Of a stretch of 64,000 nt of DNA, positions 34,907 through 47,309 are shown one piece after another. A program made the translations under genes and the position numbers. Source of the DNA: Styela clava (taxonomy: Eukaryota > Chordata > Ascidiacea > Stolidobranchia > Styelidae). Each line of letters begins with the position of its first letter. Position 1 is the stretch's first letter. Location of the stretch: positions 22,286,703 to 22,350,702 of the forward strand of contig NC_135256.1 in NCBI RefSeq assembly GCF_964204865.1. The letters are read 5' to 3'. The notes beneath the pieces were generated by a model. The model did no database searches. It was given only the letters and a program-made list of their open reading frames with translations, and was not told the DNA's origin.

Positions 34907-34914
34907 TCACGTGA
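34907..34914. promoter_or_regulatory. Palindromic E-box TCACGTGA (CLEAR-like) upstream of SLC66A1-like start
   Basis: TCACGTGA lies 163 bp upstream of the start codon at 35077, within an ATCACGTGAT palindrome. The CLEAR element bound by TFEB/TFE3/MITF has a CACGTG core with the ideal form GTCACGTGAC. The position and the lysosomal nature of the gene fit such a site. CACGTG cores also occur elsewhere in the window without a recognised gene (for example 60328-60337), so chance is possible. Confidence 0.4.
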
Positions 34915-35076
34915 TTTCCCTTTGTTTACAAATATTGACTGCCTCTCCAGCCGAACGTCCCGACGTTGAACGTACTGTTTATGTTTATGGTCTTTCCTGC
35001 TGTTCTTTGTCGTGTTGTGTTTTGAGATAATAATATTAATATTACCAGGTTAAACAACTGCATAGTGTAATGAAAA

Positions 35077-38000
35077 ATGTATCCATTAGTATTTGATGTT
35101 TGCTCGAATTGTGGCGTATCGAATAAAAATTCTACCAACCTGACTTGCGAGAGCAACCAAACTGTAGAATGGATATTCAACGTTTTCCATGAGTGTGTAG
35201 ATACGCCAAAGGAAGAAGTTGGGTTTATATTAGGATTAGTATCAATATGTTGCTGGGTTTGTGCGTCAGTTCCGTGAGTATTCGTTTTTAGCCATTTTAC
35301 TCAATCTTTAGATCTTGATTAATAAAATCAAAATTTGGATTTTTGGAAAGATTGTTTTATTGAAATGAATGAAGTCTAATATGAAGGCTAGTTAGACAAA
35401 TTCATGCATTTCACTATTTTTACCCTGTCAGCTGACAAGGATTACTGGATTTTTAGACAACACATTCAGACATTTGGCAGTTTGGATTTGAGGCTTTGTC
35501 TACCTTCAAACTTGTGCACGATTAATGTCAGATCCAAAAAGTTATGGCCCCCAAATAATTCTTGTCTAACTTTATATTTATTTCTTTGTTGTTTATATAA
35601 TAATAATATCTGAATATGATTATTCATCCGTTACTGCCTTACTGGTATCTATTTATCATTTTGTCACATTTCTCAATATCATGTCTGTATGCAGTTATAT
35701 TTTCACTGTTCTGAATTACGATGATGATTTTTATATTTCAGGCAACTTATTGAAAACTACCGCAAGAAGCATGTTGAGGAAGCAATATCGTTTTTATTTC
35801 TTATGTTCTGGTTATTTGGAGACAGCAGCAACTTGGTGAATAAATCTATAGATTTGTTATCTTATATCTGTTTTTCAAATCCTTGCTATTGGCAGAAGTC
35901 TCTTTTTCAAATCCATTTGATTTGGTCAAATTGGTATAAAATTACAACCATGCAATTAAGTTTTTTTTATTTTTTGAATAATTGTTTCAGGCAAGCCTTA
36001 AATTTAAAACTAAATGAAAATAATACTCATAATTTGTTTTTGCTTTCGGATTTTTGATATCTCTGTGAAATAGATGTATCGTAAGCTGTATGTATCCTAA
36101 TTAAACATTGTAATTACTATCAGCTTGTTAAACATGTTGTATGTACAATCTTTGACAAATATTTTCATGCATTATTCTGCAAATATCAACTTACAATTGT
36201 AAATTTGCTATTTCTTGGTTAGATTGGTTGTTTACTCACTGGGCAACTTGCAATTCAAATTGTTACAGCAATATATTATGTTTTTATGGACATTGTGATG
36301 ATATTGCAGTATTTGTACTACAGATCTAAAAATCGACGGCAGGCTAAACTAGGTATGTTTTTCCATTGACATTTAAAATTTAGTGCCCATGTTCAATAAA
36401 TCTACTCGAATATAAATATTTATTTTTTCTTATTTTTCAGAGAGAAATGGCGTGATAAATGATATACTGGTCAATGGGAATACACGTACTAAGAACATTG
36501 TTGTGTGTGCCTTTTTCTTAGCAGTTGTTCCTTTATCATTTCTGCGACGTAAATCTGAATCTCAACTAGTTTCTGATTTCGAACATCAAAAAATTGGAAG
36601 AACATTACTTAGCACCGGTGATGTAGAGCATGGTGGGCCCTTGCTACCCACGGTATAAATGATTAACTTTTATAATTATTAGTCTTATTATTATTCACAA
36701 AAAACATGATATGAACAATGTCTGATCATATCATTGCGAGCATTGCCATTACCATTAAGCATTTGTACTCAGGTGCATAGCATGGTAAAATTGTTTCTAG
36801 TATCAAAGTTTGACAAACTATGTTCAAATGCTTGTACCAAGAATTAGATTGCATTCAGAATTTTCCATTGTCACTAATGGGAAATATCGTCTGTTTTATA
36901 TTTGTTTAGGACACAGAAGATGTGATAGGTTATGCTATTGGATGTATTTCATCTCTGTTCTATCTTGCATCACGATTACCTCAAATAAGAAAAAATGTGA
37001 GTAGCATTGGTACAAGATGAATTCTATACAACAATATGATTCGATTTTACAAGACCTTGCAGTCTGGGCATTGGAATTATTAAAATTTTCATTGAGAATT
37101 CGATATCTTTAAATGTTCAAATTTTATATATTTGTACTAGTGCTTTTTACTTGTTTTTTCGCTTCCTCTGGCTTTTGATAATTAAGTCACCCAATTGCTT
37201 TCACATTATCATTTATGTATTTGAAAATTTCTTTTCATGCTTGTAAATGTGATGACCTTATGATTAAGATTTTATCAGGCCTACTATTTATTGTGTAAAA
37301 AAAGATTTGCTAAAATCTCAAATCAATATAGAAGCTTATCAAACAATTTATTATATTGAATTAATTTGGACAGCTTGTTTATGTATTATTTTTTGTCACT
37401 CATGTTCATGAATTTGATTCCTATTTTTTACTTTTTTTAGTTTAAAAGGAAGCAGACTGATGGAGTGTCAATTCATCTATTTATATTAGCAGTTGCTGGA
37501 AATGCGCTTTATGGGACTTCAGTGAGTAATTCGGTACTCCCGTAGTGTGTGTACCAGGTTGGGGTTAGGCCATCGTTTTATTCCGATTTTCCTATTTTAG
37601 TTCTATTACGAGTTTGGGGACTGTCTGTATCGCCGTCGTTGGGTGGTTCACGTAACCGCTGGTCGGTTACGGCTTCCTCCACCACCAAGTCCATGCTTCC
37701 GAAAAACAAACAATACAGTAAAACTAATCCCATACCCGACTTGGAATGGTAACCGGACGAGAGGCCGTGGTTCGCCATATGGATAAGCCGTCTTATCGGC
37801 TTTCCTCTCCCCCGGGATGAATATGTAAATCCTATCCTATCCTATTAGTCAAGTGAATATACTCCCCTGCCCATAGGTTTCAGTCTCTTTACACAACTTG
37901 ATGTAAAGTAGGCAAACAAAATTAGTTACCTCCATATTGGTACACACACTTCAGGAGTGCCAGTAATTCTCTATATTGTGAATGCTTTTTTATTTGTTTG

Positions 38001-39279
38001 TTTGTTATATAGCAAATTAGGAGTGTTGTTTGCCTGGCTTGTGTTGAAATTTGATGATCAATATATCTTCACTGGGAAATGAAATAAAGCCTCTTGCATA
38101 TGATGCAATCAGACGCCAAGTTATTTTAACATTTCATATTGACACATGGAGCTGAGTCATCAGTATTAAACAGAATGAAGATTTCTGAATAATCATGTGA
38201 CTTTCCTATGCACCTTTGTCTATCATATGATTGTTGGCTCTGTGTATATGTTAGCTTTGTCTGATTAAACGATTGCGCAAGTTTATTGATTTGTCCTTGC
38301 TTCAATAGTTTCTGTTTTAGAAATATAACTATAAAATGTTGTGATGTATGTCTTGTGCATACAATTGCATTGCATGTTGTAAAATTTTATAATGTTTATC
38401 AAATTTAAATGATCAAACAAATCTCATTATAATGCTTTCTGAAAGTCCGTTTGGATATCATACCATATATGCATATATACTAAAAAATTATATTACCGGA
38501 AAGATAGCTGTAATTTACTAGTATTTAAGTTTTAAATGCAAATAATTTCACTAGTATTTGCTCATGATTAAGAGTGTAAACACATTCTTTGAAACAGATC
38601 AGGCGGTCCAACAATCATTCTTCCTGTTACTAAACATGAAATGAATTGTCATAATATAATCAAATTAATTATATAAAGTATATTTAATTGATACTACCAT
38701 CATACCATGACCCTACTAAAGTTTGTTGACATTTTATTTCACCCTTTTCTTAAAAGTATATATATATATACTGGTAGTTGTATTATATATAGTCAAATAT
38801 CTTAGTTTTATTTTTTCAAATTTTAGATATTACTGCAAGATCCAGATCCTGGTAAAACTTATACTCAATTTATTTTGCTTCACCTACCATGGTTGATTGG
38901 ATCACTGGGAACAATGTCACTGGATTTCACTGTATCCTTTTTATAATAAAACTACTGATGAAAATTGGTACATGTTATGCTTATCTTTGGTATCATTTAC
39001 AATTGAAACTTTTCCTAACTATTAAATAGCTGTTTTCATTTTCTGGTACTCCATGTTTTAGAAAACTGAAATATATTTATAAATATATCTGGTCAGACTT
39101 TTTGAGGAATGGTTTGCTGTTGATGACGCAGAACCATCCATTTCATAACAATTCATTTTCCTTAATTAAACCATATTCAGCTGCTCATACAAATACTTCA
39201 TTATAATCCACCTTGCAAGAATCGTGGATTAAATGACAACAACAGAACTGAAGATGATGAAGACCCTTTGTTGGCTTAA
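35077..39279 (+). CDS. slc66a1: Lysosomal cationic amino-acid transporter, SLC66A1/PQLC2-like, 8 exons
   Basis: Exons: 35077-35273, 35742-35835, 36223-36352, 36441-36652, 36910-36996, 37441-37521, 38827-38931 and 39181-39279. They total 1005 nt and 334 residues with all phases consistent. SLC66A1 (PQLC2) exports cationic amino acids from lysosomes and is a seven-helix PQ-loop protein. The two PQ motifs are P66-Q67 (split across intron 1, followed by LIENYRKK) and P235-Q236 (SRLPQIRKN). Typical neighbouring words are FWLFGDSSNL, TAIYYVFMDIVMI, GVSIHLFILAVAGNALYGTS and LHLPWLIGSLGT. The lumenal N-terminus has N-glycosylation sequons (NST, NLT, NQT). The tail ends DEDPLLA, an acidic dileucine sorting signal as in PQLC2. 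The loop encoded by exon 4 is longer than in the ~290-residue vertebrate protein. The exon 7 donor (GTATCC) is weak. Intron 6 holds a MITE and a SINE. Confidence 0.92.
37533..37961. mobile_element. YY1/TTAGGG-motif MITE in SLC66A1 intron 6, carrying a SINE
   Basis: Perfect 8-bp duplication AGTAATTC at 37525-37532 and 37962-37969. The ends are GGTACTCCCGTAGTG and CTTCAGGAGTGCC. The MITE halves are 37533-37621 and about 37848-37961, with a SINE between. The left duplication begins four bases after the exon 6 boundary, so the insertion lies just behind the splice donor. Confidence 0.85.
37622..37847 (+). mobile_element. SINE nested in the intronic MITE
   Basis: The body matches the SINE at 14962-15262 in forward orientation: GGGTGGTTCACGTAACCGC, AAGTCCATGCTTCCG, GGTAACCGGACGAGAGGC and GGCTTTCCTCTCCCCCGGG. 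It ends in a short tandem tail of TATCC units (37829-37844). The tRNA-like head is missing, so it is 5' truncated. Confidence 0.8.
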
Positions 39280-39974
39280 TATAATAGTGACAATTGCCAG
39301 CTTCAGATTAGACCAGCGTGATTTGGAATCCAAAGAAAGTGGCATCAAACAGCAGCTGTTTTAGTTTTAAATCAATGATCAAAAATAAGTTTTATTTTGC
39401 CCATGCCAAAAATAGTGGTTTTTGATTTGATATTTTATAGCAATTTTCTAAATATTGTATAACGTAAAATGCACTTGAGGAAACATATTTTTACCTCAAA
39501 CATTCTGTTTGTCTGTCTTTTCTTTTTAGGTATAGTAATCTTATGGTCCAAAGGTCCGATTGTTACATTGAAAGCCAAATACATGGACCGACTAAGACCC
39601 TGTTTCTGAATATGTTTCTTTCATATTATGAGTTTTATTGTTGTTATTTTTGCTGCTATTGTCATGTTAGCATTTTTTATCATCATTCGCACTATCTATG
39701 TCTGGTTCCGAATTTTGTTTTAAAAACTTCGTACTTGTCTGTGGGGAAGGTGATATGTGCCTGACATATTTTATATTTCGTTTTAGTTTTTATGTAGTTT
39801 ATTAAAATGTCTATTGTATTGTTTAGACATGTTTTTATATTTTTAATGAATTGATTAAACTTGCTGCTTTTATTAAAAGAAAAACTAGGTATTTGTTAGG
39901 TATCTGTTATTTAATACAGATACACATTGCTACCAGATTTTTCAAATGTTATTGAATCCAATTCTTGCCAATAT

Positions 39975-40146
39975 AATAAATTGTATAATGAACGTCTTCA
40001 ATTTTTATTCGAAATAAATTCACCAAAGCCCTCAATTTGTTTGCAAATAATAATTTCTGAAAAGTTGATATGAACATGTTTAAAATTGATTTGTTATGGA
40101 GATGTTACGTTTTTGTTTCCTCTAATAGTATTATCCAATAAATAAA
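39975..40146 (+). terminator. Candidate poly(A) signals of SLC66A1-like gene
   Basis: AATAAA hexamers occur at 39975-39980, 40013-40018, 40137-40142 and 40141-40146, about 0.7-0.9 kb after the stop codon. Any of them could end the transcript. In AT-rich DNA some will be chance. Confidence 0.3.
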
Positions 40147-41220
40147 ATCTCAATCCACATCACGATATTAAATTACTGGTACCTGGACACCTTTCATCAT
40201 CATATATATTCCACAGCATTTGTTATGTTTCATGAAGGCACTATTCTGAATCTAATTGAAGTAATAAATTGAATAAGGTTGAATGTTCCTGCAACAGTAT
40301 AAAAATTAGTGTATTATAGGCATTTTTATTAACCTTTTACTCATGATTCTCATTCCTAATTTTATTTCAATATTGTTACTCTTACATTTTTCAGATTATG
40401 TGCCTTTTAATGTATAATATTTCATATTTTACCAGCTGTTTATAGTTGTTTGCTCTCTTAAGAATTGTTTCTCTGTTTAGTTACTTTTTTCGATGGAATT
40501 TGCCTTTCGAGATCTATGACTCATCTCTCATTGCAATTTACATGACAAGTTTTTGAATTGGGTTTTCAGTTATTTTTTTTTTATAATTCTTCAATATTTC
40601 CTGGACGAGAATGCAATTTTCTCAGGTTCAATGTGAGGCAAAGGGCATACGTTGGTATTTTATAGTGGGTTTCTATTTAATTATTTAATTCAAGTATTAT
40701 TTTGTGTTTTCTATTTTTCTGATGTCTTTTTACAATAACTAAGAGAGCTTGCATGAATATTGTGCATTTTCCTTATTTAACAATAAAACAGTAGCCAATT
40801 GCAATTATGTAAAAAGTCTCTTACCAACTAAATTTGTCAGCAACAACAATGGTCATGGTTGCTGTCTACAAATCCAGATCCAAAAAATGTGGTGGGCATG
40901 CCTCTTGATGAACCGTGCATCCATTTATCTACAAGGAACTCCACAATAATTTTGTTGTATGCCTTGATGAACCGTGCATGCATTTACCTACAAGGAACTC
41001 CACAATAATTTTGTTGTATGCTTTGTGATGAGCCATATTATGTTGGAATCCATGAAAGTGACTTTGAATTTCGTAATGAAATGTTTAAACCGATATATGC
41101 CAATCCTTGTATGTAATATGTATGTAATCCTTAATACATTATGTTAAGTCATCATGTGAGTATGCCTGGAACTTTTTCCCCAGAAGTAATTGTAGTTGTA
41201 ATAGCAGATTTTCGCACTTC
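40147..41220. other. Intergenic, one small direct repeat
   Basis: A ~50-bp direct repeat containing TGATGAACCGTGCATSCATTT and TACAAGGAACTCCACAATAA occurs at 40908-40960 and 40965-41015. No gene was recognised. Confidence 0.4.
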
Positions 41221-41224
41221 CTGG

Positions 41225-41470
41225 TTTTGTTCCAAACGGCGCTTATGCTCTGGCTGTCGCCTGAGGCTGTTATTTAGGATCGCTTGGAGTCATTTTTGTA
41301 TTTATCGGGTTCGTTTTTTGTTCTGCTGTAATCTTTTTTTCAAGATATAATGTTTGACGCTTTTCTCTCCATTATATTAATTACTGTTAGACTTTATCAT
41401 GGGTGTCGCTGCTCGTTAACCAGTATTGTTTCCCGCGCCACCTTTTACCCTGAAATGCCGTATTCAAGTT
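41225..41470 (+). mobile_element. LINE 3' UTR relic, plus orientation
   Basis: GTGTCGCTGCTCGTTAACC, then CGCGCCACCTTTTACCC, then TGAAATGCCGTATT is the reverse complement of the LINE 3' UTR at 3230-3300 and 31200-31290. The coding region is absent. The plus-strand open frame 41426-41761 starts inside it and is not accepted as a gene. Confidence 0.6.
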
Positions 41471-42041
41471 TCTTCATCCTATTGTTCGCATAAAGTGTAT
41501 TTTCTGTATGGTGAAAAAATAATTACTGATCGGGTAATATACATTAAGCTTCAACAAAACGAACCTGTACCCGGCAATTTGTCGTTCAGGCCAGTGATTC
41601 TCAAACAATCCCACCCAGGGGAATCCCGTAGGGTGTTGCGCATTCTCGAAAAATCAGAATTATCACGAAACTTATTTTGTTTATGTGACAATGGATTTAT
41701 TCATCTCATTAGCGCAGAAGTAGGCAATTACTTTCTGCGTGGGCCGGATACAGGTAATTGACTTGGTTACTGGGCCAGATGCTCAATAGTGTTGCAATTG
41801 TGAAGTCGAAATGAACTTATCTTATCTCGGGGAGACTTTTTCTCCGATCTCGAGTTTATTTTAAATACAATTCAGGAATTGAATACGTGATGTGGTGTTT
41901 TCTAAAACGGTTTTACTGCGCATTTCGTAAATTGGCTCGTCAAAAAAATTACTGACTTGGCGACAAATATCCTTCAAATATTGTTCTGTACTGAAGAATC
42001 CGATCTAGACCCCAATAAAAAAGCTGAAAATTAAAAAAATA

Positions 42042-42277
42042 GATGCTCCCGAAGTATGCGAACCAAGATGGCGGACATCGGAACGTAACATGGGTAACAG
42101 GTTAGGGTTAGGCGATAATTGTTTTCCAATTTTCCTCATTTTAGTTCTATTATCAGTTCGAAGACTAGCCAAGAGCCTCCCGTGGTACTTATACCTAAAA
42201 TTATGGCCTAACCCTAACCTAGTACACATATTACATTCCGATGTCCGCCATCTTGGTTCGCATACTTCGGGAGCCCC
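42042..42277. mobile_element. YY1/TTAGGG-motif MITE, full copy with perfect 8-bp duplication
   Basis: The element is flanked by AAAAAATA at 42034-42041 and 42278-42285. It is nearly identical to the copy at 20988-21224 and of almost equal length. The inverted arms carry AAGATGGCGGACATCGGAA and its inverse, each with a TTAGGGTTAGG-type inner segment. The similarity of the two copies indicates recent spread. Confidence 0.92.
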
Positions 42278-42468
42278 AAAAAATAAGATAGCAGCCACGA
42301 CAGAGACACCAAATGACGTTGGCGCAAGCGCTTCATGCTTTCGTTGCACGCGATGAAAATGTGAAGGAACTAAGGTGTATTATCGATTACGAACGGTGGC
42401 TGAGAAAGAAATGCTGCTATATGAGATAAGCAGGTAGAGGTTAGAAAACTTGGAAAAGTTGTATGACG

Positions 42469-42593
42469 CACTAAAATCAATAAAATCTACGTCAGATGAG
42501 GCCGAGCGTGCATTTTCAGCACTTGAATTTTTTGCCGACGAAATCAGGAATCGTCCTCTCGATGATGTGATAGGGATAATGTTATTATTTTAG
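42469..42593 (+). pseudogene. hAT transposase C-terminal fragment
   Basis: One plus frame reads STSDEAERAFSALEFFADEI followed by RNRPLDDVIG and a TAG. This is the hAT C-terminal dimerisation motif (S-x-D-x-E-R-x-F-S) with nothing recognisable upstream. It is a short relic unrelated in sequence to the nested hAT elements at 28-33 kb. Confidence 0.7.
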
Positions 42594-42599
42594 TAAGGT

Positions 42600-43459
42600 C
42601 TTCTGTTGTTTTTCAGATTAATACTATTAAACGGAGTAAATTTGAACTTTCTTAGAAATATAAACTGTCATAACTTTTTTCTGTAGGCCCTACATAATTG
42701 AATAAAATAGCCCCATTCCATATCGCAATGGCTAACCCAACGACTAACATGGACTAACCGGTTTATTATATATCTGTTTCATGCGTGATCAGGACATTTT
42801 CATGCTTTGTAAATTCAGTATAACACTGCGAGCATATTATACTGTGTTCGTAAGTTGGAATCTGATAATAAAAAGATTGTCTCGTCAAAGTGTCTAACAA
42901 AGACGTGGGGGATTGGACAGTCGGCGTTGCTGTTGTTACATGTCGTCCACCGAACAAACAGCCAATATATATATATATACTTTCTTACCACTAAAATGTC
43001 ATGTTTTTGCATAAGAAACATGAGAGTTGCGTGTGTTTTTTAATTTTACTCATCCCAAGATTAGATGGTGAAAATCCCGACCTCACCGACTAATGATATA
43101 GCAGAAGCAATTACTGTCTAGTGGTGTAGATTATAAAGAGAGATATGGAATGGGGTGCGCGGGCCGCACCTTTGTTATTAATCTTATACGCAAGTGTTTG
43201 ATTTTTTATGTATGAATTATACTTGAAGAGCGAGCTTAAAAACACAAATTACACAAATTTGAAAAAAAACTAACGCGTATCGCGTTTTTACACACATTTA
43301 CTTGCTGACGTACCAGATTAATCAACTAAACTAAAAACTAGTCTCGCGGGCGTGCACACCCTTCAAAATTGGCACTTGCCCGGCGGGTCGGGCCCAACGG
43401 GCCGCAGTTGCAAACAGACCTATATAAGGAACGAAAACACTCGACCAATATGTTTCAAA
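42600..43459. other. Intergenic, (TA)n tract
   Basis: A short (TA)n run lies at 42965-42980. No gene was seen between the hAT fragment and the 3' end of the ZP gene. Confidence 0.4.
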
Positions 43460-43465
43460 TTTATT
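43460..43465 (-). terminator. Poly(A) signal of EGF-ZP gene
   Basis: AATAAA on the minus strand begins 11 bases after the stop codon (43476-43478). The 3' UTR would be unusually short if this signal is used. Confidence 0.5.
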
Positions 43466-43475
43466 GTAATCAATA

Positions 43476-45726
43476 TTATAATTTGTTGGTTGTCAAAGTA
43501 ACAGAACGATTACGGAGCAAAACAAATACTAACGAAACGACAACCACGATGAGAATACATCCAGCGATGATCATAAGCAGAGTCAGCTGATCCATCCCTG
43601 AAATGATTAAATGCAGTTAAATGATTAAATGCAGTTAAATGATACAAACGGTGCAGCGAAGTTTCAGGTATTATGGGTTTTGGTATTGCGCTGACGTTGA
43701 TATTTACCTGAAGGCAGATCAGACGGTGCTTTCACTTCTTTCGGAGTCTCTTCAACATTCTGCAGGACAAGCGCAATTTTCTTATCGGGAATTTCCAATA
43801 CGCTGACGCCTTCGTCCATGCCGTTGAGGCGGACGTTGGGTATTCCAATCGAACCATTTATCAATACAATTGGCCCGAGTGCAATGGGAGCAGAGTCAAC
43901 ACTTCTTCGCTTACGCGATACGAGGCATCTGTTGACACTGGCATTATCCGAACAAGTCTGAAAATCACGAACCATTAAAGTTTTTTGAAGCTAGATACCT
44001 ACAAAGCGAAAAAAACAAAACTTACGCCCACACTTCCTCTGTCACAAGAAACCAACTTTGCGTGGATATAAAACTCCTGACATGACATGCTCCTGGGAGT
44101 CTGAAACGATACACAGACAGTATGACCAACAGCACTGGTGGCGATTTCACATGGAAGACCAGCTGTGGTTCCACACCCAGCTTGAACAATTCCAACAACA
44201 TTGGCCGTGGATGGCACAGGGCTGCAGGACAAATACATTTCATCAATACCAGTGACCTGGTTACCGGACTGCAAAACAAAATATTTATTACATTCCTTTT
44301 TATACTACCATTTTATGAACTAGGAAGATTACTTACATCTAGTGACATTGAAACATGCATCATTTCTCCCACAGTGTAGACCGCCCCTCCGCTAACAGCA
44401 AAATTCGTAGGACAAGTGCTCGGACACGCGAGCACTTTACACAACGAGATGCTGGGCGTGATCAATTGGCGTCCGGTTATCACAGCTGGTGTGCTCACGC
44501 TGGAAAAATTACAGACTCAGTTATAATACTGTGTGAAGTTTTAAACAAAAGACTTACTTACACTGGTCGAAGAGAAGTCACTACTCTATATTGCCGTTCG
44601 TATCTACACTGAAATTCAGCAACAGGAATAGGCATATCAAACATGGAATTCGCAAGGCGACGATTAAACCACATTTGATTAGTGAACACAACCTGTCCAC
44701 CTACTGATGTCATCTCGGTGCCACATGTACTAAATGGAATTGGGATTTGAATCTCGTAAAACTCATTGACAGCGGCCGCGACTGAAATGCAAGAAAACAC
44801 GATTTTAGAAATTGGAGGTAATCCGCGTTGATAAACCGAAACGAAAAACTACCTTCACATCCATTGGTGCCGCCAAGATTTCTGACAATATTTACGAAGC
44901 TGTTTCTCAGTCCAAGGTCGTATTCCTGGACGAAACTTTCAGATACAGAGAACACCATGCGATTAGTCTCGCAGCGGAGAGAAGGCATTGCTGAGAATGT
45001 AAAGATTTCTGGGAGTAACACAAGTCTCGTAGCCATAATTACATATCGGCAGCTACTTACGAATGGTGCAGTTTTTGCCGAGATAACCAGAAGCACTCCT
45101 GCAGTAATATCCGCCAGCGTGTTGGCACGATTCGTGACATTGACAATCCCGCTGGCATGGATTTGGAAAGCAAGCTCCAATTTTTGGCTTGACAACTGAA
45201 AACCACAATGGGTAAAACATATATTTATTTGTTCACAGCCCCCAACTTCATGCAGTACATACCATCACAATACTCGCAGTGTTCGCCTCCACAGTTACTT
45301 GGGCAACCGCATTTGTAAGAACCGCCATAATTGACGCATACACCGCCGTTCATACACGGATTTCGGTTTGAAGAGCAATATGGCGGTGAAGAGAAGCCTT
45401 GAGCGTTTGCCCCATCACCTGCAAAGGAAGTCTTGAGTTAAGTCCTCTAATCGAAGCGGCGGTAACAAGTTACGAACTGGCTCACCTCTGTTCACGCTGC
45501 ACAAAACCACCAAGAAAAAACTAAAAAAATAATTTCCGATTAAAAAACCTAGAGTAAAGACGTAATTACAAAACTAACAGGGCAATATTACAGTGCATAG
45601 CCAGTTTAATTCGGCGCATCAGATTCAGGTTTCTGCAAGATTTTTTAATGAAGGTAGCAACATCAAACAAATCAACTGCGTATAACATATATATGGTACT
45701 TACAGAAAAGAGAACGCGAAAGTCAT
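43476..45726 (-). CDS. Secreted/membrane EGF-ZP domain protein, 10 exons
   Basis: Minus-strand exons: 45726-45704, 45520-45486, 45418-45263, 45195-45061, 44990-44853, 44781-44562, 44499-44337, 44268-44026, 43957-43708 and 43597-43476. They total 1485 nt, 494 residues, and all phases fit. Order: signal peptide (residues 1-19, MTFAFSFLFFLVVLC core); an EGF-like module (about 34-70, CMNGGVCVNYGGSYKCGC); a second cysteine-rich EGF-like module (about 78-113); a ZP domain (about 122-375) with the ZP-N cysteines C123, C161, C182 and C221; a furin-type site RKRR at 386-389; and a transmembrane helix near 459-480 with a short basic tail. ZP proteins polymerise into extracellular matrices after cleavage at such a site. 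The role here (egg coat, tunic or epithelial matrix) cannot be told from sequence. Most introns are under 200 bp and most are in phase 1, as in modular extracellular proteins. Confidence 0.92.
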
Positions 45727-46037
45727 CTTCAACTAATAGTTTTAACCAAACAAAAGTAAACCCAGGAAACAAATGAATGCAACGACCGACCAACAAACGT
45801 AGACAAACAGAATAGAAACCACGGCGCTTTTCAAACCGTTTTTATCGACTTGGATTCTGGCGGCCAACAATCATCAGATTGCCCAGTAATAATCACTAAT
45901 AACCTAAGTTTCTTGGTTGTGATTCTAGTCTCATCACGATGTGTTGTTGTTTTTGTTAAAGTTTTTTTAAATTTGAGATTCAACAAAAACTCGAACATAA
46001 GTGAACAACTTTCTAAACGTACGCCTTATTTTTAGGA
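45727..46037. other. Upstream region of the EGF-ZP gene
   Basis: About 310 bases separate the start codon from a hAT MITE. On the minus strand a GATAAAAAC stretch near 45840 could serve as a weak TATA element, but this is not provable by reading. Confidence 0.3.
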
Positions 46038-46500
46038 CAGGGTTGTCCGACCTTTAAGGCCAAAGGGCCACATGTAGTTTACGAATGATTGCGCGGGCCA
46101 CTTGTAGTTATGTTCTAGTTTTCACTACACTGACTACAGGTTAATGAAAAACAAACAAAACCCCACACCAAAATTAAAAGAACAGTGAAAATACGAAGAT
46201 ACAGTAAAGTCAAAAGTTTTTATCACACATAGATATTTCAATCTGAAATTTCGCACTGCTTTTACCCAATAAGTTTGTCAATATTCGGTGCAATCGACGA
46301 CGTTCATCCGTGAAAAAACTTGCTCGTGCTGTCAAATATTAAGGTCATAAAAACTGCCTCTTCTAGCTTCATGGAAATTAGAGGTTTCAATAGTGGCTCA
46401 GATTTTTGAAGACATCGGGCTTCGAATAATACCGCGCGGGCCACTCGGAAACGTTCGTCGGGCCACATGTGACCCGCGGGCCTCGGGTTGGACGACCCTG
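46038..46500. mobile_element. 463-bp non-autonomous hAT element
   Basis: The termini CAGGGTTGTCCGACC and GGTTGGACGACCCTG are near-perfect inverses. Inner GGGCCACATGT words are inverted near both ends. Flanking octamers (TTTTAGGA, CTTTTGGC) agree at only five of eight positions, so the duplication has decayed or the ends are shifted by a base. No transposase is present. Confidence 0.8.
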
Positions 46501-47309
46501 CTTTTGGCCGTTCGACCACAGACTCCGGTACCCGTTTTCAGATTAAAAGAGGGTGGACCGCATTGGTATTCGTAGTTGAAAATTCATAATTGATGTAAGG
46601 AGCCGCCGAAACAACTTACCGGTAGTTGCGTATATACGTATAACTATGAGACTTAGCATTTAATGTATATCAGCTTCCTCAAATAAAAGAAATTTGGCCA
46701 TAACTGTTTTGTACATCTCAATGATATTGCAAAGTTTTGGGTATTTTTGACAAAAACTGAAGATGTTCTGTTACCATGGTTTTCATGTGAGCTATATGCT
46801 ATGTCAATGTAATGTACAACTTACTGAGTGGGTTGATACCTGCCGAAGAATTGCTTCTCTTAAAGTTAAAGCACCTGATTTAGTAGTTCTTTATTAACCT
46901 CTACTACCTACATTTCTATTCTTCTCAACTACAAATCAGGATATTGGGAAGAGATTGGAAATTCGAGTCCGTATGTATGAGAGTTGCTCTCCTGAAACGC
47001 CTTTTGACTTTCTTCCAGGCTTTCTCGCACGTGTTCTCTTCCGCCATTCCTTGCGTTGATGCGTTTGCATGAGGTGGATGTCTAATTTCAGAGTGCATGG
47101 AGGATAAAACATTGGTTACTATCCGCATTATCTGCTCGGAAAAGATTATTTTTCATCAATATAGCAAAATTTATTCATTAGCGTAGGTGCTTAAAAACTT
47201 GGGATTAGGGTGGGTCTGAACCATTTTTTGCGTTTCATTCATGTGACATTAAACGACAGCTTTTTCCCGAGGAAATATTGGATAGTATTCATCTGTCGGA
47301 AGAAGAAAA

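Noticed and set aside
41426-41761. 111-codon plus-strand open frame
   Set aside because: It begins within a LINE 3' UTR relic and shows no recognisable domain.
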